64,000 bases of DNA from Georgenia sp. M64 (GTDB lineage Bacteria; Actinomycetota; Actinomycetes; Actinomycetales; Actinomycetaceae). The position numbers were made by a program, and so were the translations under genes. Position 1 is the stretch's first letter; every line of letters begins with the position of its first letter. Shown here one piece after another: positions 18,354 to 27,396 of this stretch. The stretch covers positions 1,612,001 to 1,676,000 of the forward strand of contig NZ_CP145809.1 in assembly GCF_038049925.1 (NCBI RefSeq). Direction: 5' to 3'. The notes under the pieces were generated by a model. It had not been told where the DNA came from and ran no database searches. It was given only the letters and a program-made list of their open reading frames with translations.

Positions 18354-19165
18354 ACCGCCACCAGGACCCCGCCATGCCGGCCGAGGACGCCCCGGAGGCA
18401 ATGCCGACCCACGGCCGCCGTGCAGCCGGACCTCTCGCGGGGGAGCCCGACCCGGTGCTGCTGGCGATGACCGGGCTGAGCCGCGTGCACGGCGAGGGGG
18501 CGGCGCGGGTACGGGCTCTGGACGAGGTCGATCTACAGGTCCGTCTCGGCGAGCTTGTGGCGGTCATGGGGCCGTCCGGGTCGGGGAAGTCGACACTGTT
18601 GAATCTGGCCGGCGGGCTGGACACGCCGACCTCCGGTGCGGTGGCGCTGGCCGGGGACGTGATCTCGGACCTCGATGCGAGGAAGCGGGCGGCGCTGCGC
18701 CGCCGCAAGGTCGGCTATGTCTTTCAGGACTTCAACCTCATCCCGGCCCTGACTGCCGCGGAGAACGTCTCCCTGCCGCGTGAGCTCGACGGTGTCCCGC
18801 TGCGCAAGGCCCGGGCCGAGGCCATTGCCGCCCTGTTCGAGGTTGGTGTGGATGACCTCGCCGAGCGGTTCCCCGAGGAGATGTCCGGCGGCCAGCAGCA
18901 GCGGGTCGCGATCGCCCGCGCCCTGGCCGGGCCACGGCGTCTGGTGCTTGCTGACGAGCCCACCGGTGCCCTGGACTCGGTGACCGGTGAGGCGGTCATG
19001 CGGGTGCTGCGTGCCCGTGTCGACGCCGGCGCCGCCGGGCTGCTGGTCACCCACGAACCACGGTTCGCCGCGTGGGCGGACCGCACGATCTTCCTGCGCG
19101 ACGGCCGCGTCGTGGACGCCACCGGCGACGACGCCCCCGAGCACCTGCTCTCCCGGAGCCGCTGA
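18350..19165 (+). CDS. ABC transporter ATP-binding protein (MacB/LolD type)
   Basis: A 271-residue ATPase with Walker A GPSGSGKST, Q-loop FQDFNLIPALTAAENV, signature MSGGQQQRVAIARAL, Walker B RLVLADEPTGALD and H-loop LLVTHEP. These are the features of the MacB/LolD group that pairs with FtsX-like permeases. A 40-residue Pro/Ala-rich N-terminal extension is unusual for the group. The ATG at 18350 overlaps the PadR stop, and the gene's own stop overlaps the permease start (TGATG). The three genes form one tightly coupled operon. Confidence 0.92.
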   Translation: MNRHQDPAMPAEDAPEAMPTHGRRAAGPLAGEPDPVLLAMTGLSRVHGEGAARVRALDEVDLQVRLGELVAVMGPSGSGKSTLLNLAGGLDTPTSGAVALAGDVISDLDARKRAALRRRKVGYVFQDFNLIPALTAAENVSLPRELDGVPLRKARAEAIAALFEVGVDDLAERFPEEMSGGQQQRVAIARALAGPRRLVLADEPTGALDSVTGEAVMRVLRARVDAGAAGLLVTHEPRFAAWADRTIFLRDGRVVDATGDDAPEHLLSRSR

Positions 19166-21900
19166 TGCGCGCCCTTACGCGCTGGGCACCGCCGCTGCGG
19201 ATCGCCCGCCGCGACGCACGCCGCCACAAGGGCCGCACCGCCCTGATCCTGGTGATGATCGCGCTCCCGATCCTGGCAGCCACCGGGATCATCACCATGA
19301 TCCGATCGATCGCGCCCACTGACGCCACGTTTACCCAGATGACTCTGGGCGACACGGCCCAGGCGCGGCTGACCGCCGACTGCAACGGCACGATGAAGCA
19401 GGACATCCGCGGCGAGATGGGCTCCTGCGGCGGCACAGAAGAGGGGGAGCTGGCCACCGAGGACCACATCGCCGGGCAGCTACCGGCCGGTGACGTCCTG
19501 CTCGCCGCCGTGACGTCCGATGTCGCTGCCAACGCCCCCGGCCGAGCGGTGGACGACCTCTGGGTGACCGAGGTCGACATGACCGAGCTGCCGGGGCTGT
19601 ACGTCACCGTGGACGGAGAGCTCCCCACCCGTCAGGGAGAGATCGCCCTCAGCCGGCCCATGGCGGAGGCGCTCGACGTCACCTCGGGCGAGAACCTGAC
19701 CGTGCAGTCCCGGGAGGAGGCGAGCGTCGAGGTCCGGATCACCGGCATCTTCGTCGGCCAGAGGCAGGACGCAGCCCTGGCCCTGCCCGGCGCCGTGCCC
19801 GGTCTCGCCGACGCCGCGAACCAGTGGGGCAAGGCCTGGTACGTCGTCGGAGATGCGCCCGTCACCTGGGACGACGTCCTGGCCCTGAACGACATCGGAG
19901 TCACCGCCGTCAGCCGCGCGGTGCTCGCTGACCCACCGGACCCGGCCGCCATGCCCATCTCCGACCTCGACTTCGGTGGCACGAACTACCAGACCATCGG
20001 CATCGTCGCCGCCGTCGTGGGTGTCGGCCTGCTCGAGGTCGTCCTGCTCATCGGCCCCGCCTTCGCCGTCGGCGCCCGGCGCAGCACCCGGCAGCTGGGC
20101 CTGGTCGCCGCCAACGGTGGTGCCCCGCGGGACCTGCGCCGGATCGTCCTCGCCTCCGGCCTCGTCCTGGGTCTCTTGGCCGGCCTCGCGGGTGCCGTGC
20201 TGGGCGTCGGATCCGCTGGAGCGCTCACGCTGATCCTCCGGGCACGCGACATCGTGATCCCCAACTTCATCGTGCCGTGGGCCGAGGCCGCCGGGATGGT
20301 CCTCGTCGCCGTCCTGCTCGGGGCAGCCGCGGCCTGGCTCCCCGCACGTCGTGCAGCCGGTCAGGACGTTTTGGCCGCCCTCGCTGGACACCGCCGCGAG
20401 GCCACCCCGCGGCGCGCGGTGCCCTGGGTCGGTCTCGTGCTCGCCGTCGCGGGCCTAGCAGGCGCGACCGCCGGGGCACTGACCAGCCAGGTGACCCTAC
20501 TGCTCGGCGGTGCCGTGGTGCTCGAGATCGGCCTGATCCTGGCGGCCGGCGGCATCATCATCCTGGTCGGGCGGCTCGCCCCGCGCCTGGGTCCCGCCGG
20601 GCGCATCGCTCTGCGTGATGCCGCCCGCCAGCGTGGCCGCACCGCTCCGGCGGTCGCGGCTGTCCTTGCGGCCGTCGCTGGCATGACCGCTGCCGGTGTC
20701 TACGTCGTCTCCGACGCCCGCCACTACCAGCAGATGTTCCAACCCTTCCTCGCCCAGGGCCACCTCGAGATCGGGCTGGACACCTCCAGCAGCAACACGC
20801 AGGAACGCATGGGCCGTCTCGACGACGCGGTGGCAGCCCTGGGCCAGGAGCTGCCGATCCGGCAGAGCGCTCCCGTTCACGTCGCTGCACTGCCTGACAG
20901 CGACGGGGCTTTCCTCTCGATCTATCCCCAGATCCCGCCGGAGAAGGTGTGCCCGATCTGGGAGCTCGGCCGGGCGCCGACAGCAGAGGAGGAGGCCGCC
21001 TATGCCGACGACCCACGGTGCGAGATCGGTGAGCCCGCATTCATCTCCTACTCCTCGCGCGCCCGGGCGTGGACCGCGGAGGGGCCCTCCGACACCTACA
21101 TCGATGACGGCACCTCGGTGCGGCTCTACGGTCTCCCCGGGGCGGAGGAGGCAGCCGACGCCCTGGCCGAGGGCAAGATCCTCGTCACCGATCCTGACTA
21201 CATCGACGACGACGGCAACGCCCTGGTCGGCACCTCGTCCTACGATCCGTCGACAGGTCAGGAGAGCGAACCGGTCCTGACCGAGTTCCCCGGGGAGTAC
21301 GTGCCCTGGACCAACCACACCTATCAGGTGATCCTGACGCCTCAGGCGGCCGAGGAGCTCGGGCTGGAACCGGTCGTCGTCGGCATGGTCGCCGTGCCCG
21401 AGGAACCTGCGGACGCGGGCGATGTGGCCGCCGCCAACGCGGCCGTGGCCACGGCGGTCGACGATGTCACCGTCCGCGCGGAGCTGCCCCAGGAACGTGC
21501 CACCGCAGTGGTGCTCCTCGCCCTGGTCGGTGCCGCCGCCCTGGTCGGCCTCGCCGCCACCTGGGTCAGCGTCGGGCTCGCCGCGGCCGACTCCCGCCCG
21601 GACCTCGCCACGCTAGCCGCCGTCGGAGCCGCATCGCGTACCCGCAAGCGGATCGTCGGCGCCCAGGCAGCCGTCATCTCCCTCGTCGGGGTCCCGCTCG
21701 GTGTCCTCACCGGCCTCGCCCTGGGAGCCGTGTTCGTGACCTGGCAGGCCAACGTCAACGGCCACGACCCCACCTGGCAGATCCTCATTCCCTGGCCGAT
21801 GGTCGCCGCCACGCTCGTGACCATCCCGGTGCTCGCGGTACTCGGCTCCATGCTCGTGACCCGGTCTACGCTCCCACTGACCCGGCAGACGGGTCTCTAG
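19165..21900 (+). CDS. FtsX-like ABC permease, 911 aa
   Basis: A large permease with the duplicated FtsX layout. One helix near the N-terminus (TALILVMIALPILAATGII) precedes a long extracytoplasmic domain. Helices follow around residues 275-400 (IGIVAAVVGVGLLEVVLLIG and others) and near 430-480, then a second extracytoplasmic domain and three final helices (AVVLLALVGAAALVGLAATW, AAVISLVGVPLGVLTGLALG, LVTIPVLAVLGSMLV). Such permeases use ATP hydrolysis to move substrates or drive conformational change outside the membrane. The likely substrate, a peptide or antibiotic, is inferred from the PadR partner. Confidence 0.9.
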   Translation: MRALTRWAPPLRIARRDARRHKGRTALILVMIALPILAATGIITMIRSIAPTDATFTQMTLGDTAQARLTADCNGTMKQDIRGEMGSCGGTEEGELATEDHIAGQLPAGDVLLAAVTSDVAANAPGRAVDDLWVTEVDMTELPGLYVTVDGELPTRQGEIALSRPMAEALDVTSGENLTVQSREEASVEVRITGIFVGQRQDAALALPGAVPGLADAANQWGKAWYVVGDAPVTWDDVLALNDIGVTAVSRAVLADPPDPAAMPISDLDFGGTNYQTIGIVAAVVGVGLLEVVLLIGPAFAVGARRSTRQLGLVAANGGAPRDLRRIVLASGLVLGLLAGLAGAVLGVGSAGALTLILRARDIVIPNFIVPWAEAAGMVLVAVLLGAAAAWLPARRAAGQDVLAALAGHRREATPRRAVPWVGLVLAVAGLAGATAGALTSQVTLLLGGAVVLEIGLILAAGGIIILVGRLAPRLGPAGRIALRDAARQRGRTAPAVAAVLAAVAGMTAAGVYVVSDARHYQQMFQPFLAQGHLEIGLDTSSSNTQERMGRLDDAVAALGQELPIRQSAPVHVAALPDSDGAFLSIYPQIPPEKVCPIWELGRAPTAEEEAAYADDPRCEIGEPAFISYSSRARAWTAEGPSDTYIDDGTSVRLYGLPGAEEAADALAEGKILVTDPDYIDDDGNALVGTSSYDPSTGQESEPVLTEFPGEYVPWTNHTYQVILTPQAAEELGLEPVVVGMVAVPEEPADAGDVAAANAAVATAVDDVTVRAELPQERATAVVLLALVGAAALVGLAATWVSVGLAAADSRPDLATLAAVGAASRTRKRIVGAQAAVISLVGVPLGVLTGLALGAVFVTWQANVNGHDPTWQILIPWPMVAATLVTIPVLAVLGSMLVTRSTLPLTRQTGL

Positions 21901-21904
21901 AACT

Positions 21905-21956
21905 CGCTGGGCGGCGCCCGAGGGTGGAGGGCCCCCCGGGCGAGCGCCGCCCAGCG
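21905..21956 (+). terminator. Strong hairpin after the PadR-ABC operon
   Basis: A perfect 13-bp stem starts 4 bp after the permease stop: CGCTGGGCGGCGC (21905-21917) pairs with GCGCCGCCCAGCG (21944-21956). It is the likely terminator of the operon, without a U-tract. Confidence 0.7.
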
Positions 21957-22299
21957 GACCAATGCGCTGCTTCTTATGCCGGTTGGTGCTCCAGGAGCAG
22001 GTGGCGCTGCTCGGCGGCCTGAAGACGGCGCAAGCACCGAACAATGCGCGGTGTTCGCCAGCTTCGGCGCGATCGAGGAAGGCGGCGCGGACGACGCCGG
22101 CGAGGACCTGGTCGCCGTCAGGTTTGCACCGGGTCCTGGTCTCGGCGATGAGCGGTCGGGGCCGAGAGCGAACCGGGGGTGGTGGCGGTCGAGGTCGGTC
22201 AGCTCCTCGGCCAGGTGCGCGTGGCTGTCCGGGGTGGCCGGGGTCCAGCGTTCGTGGACCCAGACGTAAGGTCTCGATCCGGGCGCGCAAGAATTCAGT
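21957..22299. other. No gene supported between operon terminator and IS duplication
   Basis: Several overlapping frames exist on both strands but none has a ribosome site or known family. A minus-strand reading such as GDQVLAGVVRAAFLDRAEAG has coding character and could be the remains of a gene broken by the IS insertion. Confidence 0.4.
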
Positions 22300-22500
22300 G
22301 TCTGGCACCGCGTCTGCCAGGCCAGACGCGATCGCCAGGGCTGCGCCCACAAACGATCGTTATCTTGAGTCGCTGGCGTGGGCGCTGCGTGACCTGGGAG
22401 TTTCCGTCTTGGACGGTGTCCCCATCGAGGCCGTTCATGGTTCTTGAGGCCGACGTACGCAGGACTCGATCGTTACCGAATTGCGTCCCGAAGCTTCCTC
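22300..22500. repeat. Left copy of 201-bp direct repeat (target duplication)
   Basis: This 201-bp stretch is repeated at 24137-24337 with one difference (C at 22476, T at 24313). Each copy directly abuts an end of the IS1634-type element. The left edge holds a palindrome, CGCGTCTG (22309-22316) against CAGACGCG (22323-22330). Confidence 0.95.
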
Positions 22501-24136
22501 CCGACTTCCACAGGTGGTGGCGGGCTGAGCGGTGTTTGTGCTGGTCAGGGCTCTGTGGTGGGTTGATTTGGGGCACTAAGTTGGCGGGTATTCTCAGGAT
22601 GTGTCGCCCTACATCCGCAAGGTGAAGACCGCCTCTGGGGCGACCGCGGTACAGATCGCGGAGAAGCGCGGTGGGGTGCGCCGGATCGTGGAGCATCTGG
22701 GCTCTGCCCGTGACGAGCTCGAGCTGGCGGTGCTGGTCCAGGCCGCCCGAGAGCGTCTCAACGCCGGCCAGGACGAACTCGACCTGGGCCTGGACACCCC
22801 GGCCGTGTCTTCTGCGGTGCGTGCCCATGTGGTCGGGACCTCGAGCCGGGTGCTGTGGGAGGTCCTCTCCGACGCCTACCGGGTCCTGGGGTTCGAGTCG
22901 TTGAAGGACGAGGCGTTCGCCGCGGTGGTCCTGGCCCGGCTCGTCGAGCCGACGTCCAAGGCCGACACGGTGCGGGTGCTGGAGGAGATCGGGGTCAGCG
23001 CCCCGCACCTGAACACGCTCTACGCGGCCCTGCGACGGGCGCAGGGCAGGGACTACCGCGACCGGCTCGCCAAGGCGTGCCTGGCCCATTCCGCCCGCAC
23101 CAGCGGCACGGCCGCGTTGGTGATGTACGACGTGACCACCCTGCACTTCGAGAACGAGGACGAGGACGACCTGCGCAAGGTCGGGATGAGCAAGGAGCAC
23201 CGGGTCGACCCCCAGGTCCAGGTCGGGCTCTTGGTCGACCCGGGTGGCTTCCCCCTCGAGGTCCACCTGTTCGAGGGCAACAAGGCCGAGACCACGACGA
23301 TCGTGCCGGTCCTGCGGGCCTTCCAGGAACGCCACGGCGTGATGGACATGGTCGTCGTCGCTGACGCCGGCATGCTCTCCGCGGCCAATCTCAACGCCCT
23401 GGAGGACGCGGGGTTCTCCTTCATCGTCGGCTCGCGGCTGACCAAGGCACCCTACGACCTGGCCGAACACTTCGAACGCAACGGCAACTACTTCGACGAC
23501 GGGCAGATCCTGGAGTCGACCCGGGTGATGGGCACCGGGACGAATGCCCGGGAGCGGCGGGTGGTCTACCAGTGGTCGTTCAAGCGGAACAAGCGCGATG
23601 ACCGGGACATCAACTTGATGATCGCCAAGGCGGAGAAGATCGCCGCCGGCACAGCCCCGCTGAGGAAAACCCGGTTCCTAAAGGTCTCCGGCGCCACCAA
23701 GGAGCTCGACCAGGCCACCATCGACCGGGCCCGTCAGCTCGCCGGGCTGAAGGGGTATGTGACCAACCTGCCCGTCGAGACGATGACCGGCGCGGCGGTC
23801 ATCAGCGCATATCACGACCTGTGGCGGGTCGAGCAGTCCTTCCGCATGACCAAGTCCGACCTGCGCGCCCGCCCGGTCTTCCACCACCAACGCGAAGCCA
23901 TCGAGGCCCACCTCACGGTCGTCTTCGCTGCTCTCGCCATCAGCCGCTACCTCACCACCGCGACCGGCAAATCCTTGAAGAAGATCGTCAACACCCTGCG
24001 GCCCCTGCGCTCGGCGACCATCAGCATCAACGGCCACCACATCACCGCAGACCCCGCCATCACCCCCGACGCCCGCGAGATCCTCGACCACCTACCGGCC
24101 ATCACCACGACGGGGCACTAACCCTGTGGAACTCAG
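22501..24136 (+). mobile_element. IS1634-type insertion sequence with 201-bp target duplication
   Basis: The ends are 14-bp inverted repeats, CCGACTTCCACAGG at the left and CTGAGTTCCACAGG (read inward) at the right, with 12 matches. One transposase gene fills the element. The 201-bp repeats begin exactly at both ends. IS1634 of Mycoplasma mycoides is known for long, variable-length target duplications, so the arrangement fits this family. Confidence 0.85.
22601..24121 (+). CDS. IS1634/IS4-family DDE transposase
   Basis: An intact 506-residue transposase starting at GTG 22601 (SPYIRKVKTASGATAVQIAE). The catalytic core shows the first Asp in VMYDVTTLHFE, a second in MVVVADAGML and the Y-(2)-R-(3)-E-(6)-K type signature around YHDLWRVEQSFRMTKSDL, as in IS4-superfamily enzymes. 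The C-terminal portion has VFHHQREAIEAHLTVVFAAL. It is about 40% identical by eye to the transposase at 29659-31296 and related to the remnant at 14362. It appears functional. Confidence 0.92.
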   Translation: MSPYIRKVKTASGATAVQIAEKRGGVRRIVEHLGSARDELELAVLVQAARERLNAGQDELDLGLDTPAVSSAVRAHVVGTSSRVLWEVLSDAYRVLGFESLKDEAFAAVVLARLVEPTSKADTVRVLEEIGVSAPHLNTLYAALRRAQGRDYRDRLAKACLAHSARTSGTAALVMYDVTTLHFENEDEDDLRKVGMSKEHRVDPQVQVGLLVDPGGFPLEVHLFEGNKAETTTIVPVLRAFQERHGVMDMVVVADAGMLSAANLNALEDAGFSFIVGSRLTKAPYDLAEHFERNGNYFDDGQILESTRVMGTGTNARERRVVYQWSFKRNKRDDRDINLMIAKAEKIAAGTAPLRKTRFLKVSGATKELDQATIDRARQLAGLKGYVTNLPVETMTGAAVISAYHDLWRVEQSFRMTKSDLRARPVFHHQREAIEAHLTVVFAALAISRYLTTATGKSLKKIVNTLRPLRSATISINGHHITADPAITPDAREILDHLPAITTTGH

Positions 24137-24337
24137 GTCTGGCACCGCGTCTGCCAGGCCAGACGCGATCGCCAGGGCTGCGCCCACAAACGATCGTTAT
24201 CTTGAGTCGCTGGCGTGGGCGCTGCGTGACCTGGGAGTTTCCGTCTTGGACGGTGTCCCCATCGAGGCCGTTCATGGTTCTTGAGGCCGACGTACGCAGG
24301 ACTCGATCGTTATCGAATTGCGTCCCGAAGCTTCCTC
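24137..24337. repeat. Right copy of 201-bp direct repeat
   Basis: Matches 22300-22500 at 200 of 201 positions and begins immediately after the right end of the IS1634-type element. Confidence 0.95.
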
Positions 24338-24596
24338 TAGCCGCGGCATTTGACGCGAGCGGGACGCCCCTGCGCGGTAGACAGACGGAAGCACCACCCA
24401 GCGCGACGCTGCGGCCACCCCGAACCCGACGAATCGCCTTGGTCACAGCCCACGTGAAGGACGCGAGGCTATCCACCTGTGGCCGTTTGCGGCCCTGGCA
24501 GCAAACGGCCATCTAAATCGACTACCACGTTCTCTCCTGTGTGACACGTTGCAATGGTGAAAGTGCACTTTCCATGAACAACCATCGGAGGACGAA

Positions 24597-25022
24597 ATGC
24601 GGATCCGGACAGCCCTAGTTTCACTGGCGGCATCAGTTGTGGTCTCGCTACCACTGGCCGTCACCTCATACGCTGACACCGCGGGAGCTGAATCGTCACC
24701 CGAGATGTCAGCGGCGGCGGGATGCACGCCCTATGGATACCTGGCCACCAAGAACTACGGCAACATCCGCTTCTCGGGCGAAGCCAAGTGTTCGGGTCCA
24801 ACGTTGACGCATCTGACCCTTGAAGGTCAGCGTCAAGGCACGGGATTCTGGGCGCAGATGGTTTTGACAGGATGGCCCTACAACTACACCTACGGAAGTG
24901 GAATAAAGTACGCAGAGGCTCTGTGCCGCCACCCCAACTCCACCTATCGGAGCAAGGTAACGTCGAACGAGAGCGGAGCGACCCGTGTAGGCTATTCGAG
25001 CGGCCGAACGGTGGCATGCTGA
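24597..25022 (+). CDS. Small secreted four-cysteine protein (candidate exported peptide)
   Basis: A 141-residue protein with signal peptide (TALVSLAASVVVSLPLAVTS, probable cleavage near SYADT). The mature part, 100-115 residues, has four cysteines (AAGCTPYG, AKCSG, ALCRH and the C-terminal residue), suggesting two disulphides, and is rich in Tyr, Gly and Thr. GGAGGACG precedes the ATG. It is the first gene before a lipoprotein, an adaptor and an ABC transporter in the same direction. Layout and context resemble bacteriocin loci, but it lacks the clear lactococcin-972 pattern, so function is open. Confidence 0.65.
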   Translation: MRIRTALVSLAASVVVSLPLAVTSYADTAGAESSPEMSAAAGCTPYGYLATKNYGNIRFSGEAKCSGPTLTHLTLEGQRQGTGFWAQMVLTGWPYNYTYGSGIKYAEALCRHPNSTYRSKVTSNESGATRVGYSSGRTVAC

Positions 25023-25094
25023 TGCTCATCTTTGGTATGTTGTGTGGCGGGGACCCAGTGGTGCGGCCCCACCTGGGCCACGAAGGGTGAAACC

Positions 25095-25667
25095 GTGCGC
25101 CAGTCCGATAGCCGTGGCCACCTGCAACAGGGGCTGCAAGGCCATACTCGATCTCAACTGTGCGCTGTTCTGTTCGGGGCAATTTTCTTCCTGACCGCCT
25201 GCAGCGCACCTGGCGCGGAGAACGACCAGGTGACAGAGGCAGAATACCGCGCCGCTGTCCAGGCCACAGCCGATTGTATGAACGAAGGTGGCTGGGAGGT
25301 CGGTGAGGTCACCGAGAACCCCGACGGTGTCACCTACGGTTTTGTCATTACGACCGAGGGTGACGATGCAGCGGCCTCTGCAGCTGTTGACGGTGCGTTC
25401 AGTTCCTGCGCAGCGAGCCATCTTAATGAGGTGGAGTCCGCGTACCTCAGCGGCCTGCAGTTGTCGGGTGCTGAACGTGACGCCGTCTACGAACAAATGA
25501 TCACCTGCCTCGAAGCAGCCGGGGTGACCACCGTCGTGTTAGGGGACGACGAAAGCGCCGTCACGTCAAAGATCGATGCTGCGATAGCGACGGGTGAGAA
25601 CGCCGTCAGTGCCGACGATGCGTGGCGTTGTCAGCAGCGTTACCTTCTTCCGTTGTTTGGAGGGTGA
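25095..25667 (+). CDS. Secreted lipoprotein, cysteine-containing, about 190 aa
   Basis: The start GTG 25095 has AAGGG upstream. After a basic n-region and hydrophobic stretch a lipobox LTAC is followed by SAPGAEND, so the mature protein is probably lipid-anchored. The extracellular domain contains cysteines at TADCMNEGGW, SSCAAS, ITCLEAAGV and WRCQQR. The pattern of conserved cysteines in short helical segments recalls the secreted protein at 13060. It may assist or give immunity to the secreted protein at 24597. Only 2 bp separate its stop from the adaptor start. Confidence 0.65.
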   Translation: MRQSDSRGHLQQGLQGHTRSQLCAVLFGAIFFLTACSAPGAENDQVTEAEYRAAVQATADCMNEGGWEVGEVTENPDGVTYGFVITTEGDDAAASAAVDGAFSSCAASHLNEVESAYLSGLQLSGAERDAVYEQMITCLEAAGVTTVVLGDDESAVTSKIDAAIATGENAVSADDAWRCQQRYLLPLFGG

Positions 25668-25669
25668 TA

Positions 25670-26752
25670 TTGCAGCACGGTGGGAACAGAAGCGGTGCCC
25701 GGATCTGGACCATGCCGTGGATGTACACCGTGCTCGTCATTGCGGTGGCTGGTGCCGCGGTGGCCGTAGCCTGGCTCCTCTCACGCAATGTTCCACATTC
25801 TTTGTCCTATCTGGAGCCAGACCCCGCCCCCGTCACGGTGAGGGTTGAGGCGGCAACTCTAGACCATCGATCTTCGGCGACTCTGACGGCGACCTATGAA
25901 AGCCCTCGCGCTCTACTCGCGTCTGGTCGGTCAGGCACGGTGACGGCCGTAACGGTGGATCACGGGGATGTGCTCTCCACGGGGGATGTGGTCTACGAGG
26001 TCGACGGGACTCCCGTCGTCGCCTATGTCAACGATGTGGTCTTCTATCGACCGTTGACGCGCGGCAGCGAGGGCGAGGACGTCGCCGCCGCCCAGGAACT
26101 GCTCAACGCGGTCGTCCCAGCGACCTCGCTTGTTGCAGACGGTCGCTTCGGTGTGGCGACTGAGGAGGCCGTACGCATCTATGAGCGATCCCTCGGTATC
26201 GAGCGCCCTACAGGCGTGTTCGACCCAGCGTGGTTCGTCCGGGTGCCTCATCTAGAATTCACTATTGCTGACCTCACCCTGATCGCGGGCCAGCCTGCTC
26301 CCGGTCGGGCTGACCAGATCGGCACGGGGGCGCCGGTATTGGCCAGTGTCGCGATTGTTACGACCACCAGCCCGCCGGACGGCGCTTACCAGTTCACTCA
26401 CCAAGGACGTGCGCTGCCGGTGACTAGGGCGGACGGGGCGTGGGGTGTCGACGTCGCAGACGCCGGGGCCTTATTGGGCGCCACGCCACCGGAAGCTGGC
26501 ACCGCAGACATTGACGGTGTTGTCCGCCTCGTCGACGGTCTTCCGGGACAGGCAGTTCCGCCTTCGGCTCTTATCGACGACGCCGAATCCAGCTCGTGCG
26601 TGGCCATCGTGGAGGGGCGGGGCTTCAAACTTCGCGAAGTCCAGGTGTTGACCTCCGACACTGCAGGTGCCGCGTTGATCCACCCTGAACTGCCGCCTGA
26701 TGCCGAGGTCCTGGTCAACCCGCACGCCATCGGAGAGCGTTCGTGTCCGTAG
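25670..26752 (+). CDS. Membrane-anchored adaptor with peptidoglycan-binding domain
   Basis: A 360-residue protein starting at TTG 25670 with GGAGGGTG upstream. An N-terminal anchor helix (MYTVLVIAVAGAAVAVAWLL) is followed by a lipoyl/barrel-like hairpin as in HlyD/RND adaptors (SGRSGTVTAVTVDHGDVLST, GDVVYEVDGTPVVAY). Next comes a PG_binding_1 domain near residues 115-180 (LTRGSEGEDVAAAQELLNAV, DGRFGVATEEAVRIYERSLG). The C-terminal half is beta-rich. Proteins of this kind sit with an ATPase and FtsX-like permease and link the transporter to the cell wall. The gene overlaps the ATPase by 10 bp. Confidence 0.8.
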   Translation: MQHGGNRSGARIWTMPWMYTVLVIAVAGAAVAVAWLLSRNVPHSLSYLEPDPAPVTVRVEAATLDHRSSATLTATYESPRALLASGRSGTVTAVTVDHGDVLSTGDVVYEVDGTPVVAYVNDVVFYRPLTRGSEGEDVAAAQELLNAVVPATSLVADGRFGVATEEAVRIYERSLGIERPTGVFDPAWFVRVPHLEFTIADLTLIAGQPAPGRADQIGTGAPVLASVAIVTTTSPPDGAYQFTHQGRALPVTRADGAWGVDVADAGALLGATPPEAGTADIDGVVRLVDGLPGQAVPPSALIDDAESSSCVAIVEGRGFKLREVQVLTSDTAGAALIHPELPPDAEVLVNPHAIGERSCP

Positions 26753-27396
26753 AGTTACGCGGGGTATCGTTCAGCTACCCAGGCGCCGATAAGAAGGTCC
26801 TTGACGGCGCTGAACTGACGGTGGGAGAGGCCGAATCTGTTGCGGTCATGGCCCCATCGGGTCAGGGTAAATCGACTCTGCTCGCACTCGCCGGCCTGCT
26901 ACTGAAACCGTCGGCAGGTGAGGTGCGGATCAATGGTGTTGTGCCCGCTCCCCAGGAGGCCACGCGTTTGCTCGGCCGTGCCATCCAATGGATCCCTCAG
27001 TCCGTCAACCTCATCCCGCGTCGCAGCGTCACAGATAACTTGCTTCTCCCTGCCCTGGCGCAGGGGATGACGCGTGGGGTGGCCATTAGCAGAGCACAGG
27101 ACCTGATGATGGCCGCCGGACTCGACGTCGAGGGCACGCGGCAGGCGCGAACGCTCTCCGGGGGGCAGGCGCAGCGTGTCGCTGTTGCGCGCGCACTGAT
27201 GTCGGATCCCTTAGTCATTCTGGCCGACGAGCCCACCGCTAACCTCGATGCGATAACGGCACGGTCAATCGCCAGGGCGATGTTTTCCGCTGCCGCCACC
27301 ACCACCGTGCTTGTCGCCACCCATGATCTGCAAGTCGCGGAGCTGGCGGACAGAATCGTGCGGCTCAAGAGTGGGAAGGTCGTGCCATCAGGATGA
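26743..27396 (+). CDS. ABC transporter ATP-binding protein
   Basis: A 217-residue ATPase with Walker A APSGQGKST, Q-loop IQWIPQSVNLIPRRSVTDNL, signature LSGGQAQRVAVARAL, Walker B VILADEPTANLD and H-loop VATHDLQVAEL, placing it in the MacB/LolD group. The GTG start lies within the end of the adaptor gene and the stop overlaps the permease start (ATGA). Lower GC and less biased codons than the surrounding backbone suggest acquisition with the cassette. Confidence 0.9.
   Translation: MSVELRGVSFSYPGADKKVLDGAELTVGEAESVAVMAPSGQGKSTLLALAGLLLKPSAGEVRINGVVPAPQEATRLLGRAIQWIPQSVNLIPRRSVTDNLLLPALAQGMTRGVAISRAQDLMMAAGLDVEGTRQARTLSGGQAQRVAVARALMSDPLVILADEPTANLDAITARSIARAMFSAAATTTVLVATHDLQVAELADRIVRLKSGKVVPSG

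Noticed and set aside
22300-24337. 201-bp repeats as two flanking IS or MITE copies forming a composite transposon
   Set aside because: The repeats lack terminal inverted repeats of their own and end exactly at the IS1634-type ends, which fits a long target duplication better.
24597-25022. Lactococcin-972 bacteriocin
   Set aside because: The context fits, but the mature sequence lacks the characteristic glycine-rich start and Trp/Tyr spacing, and it has four cysteines.
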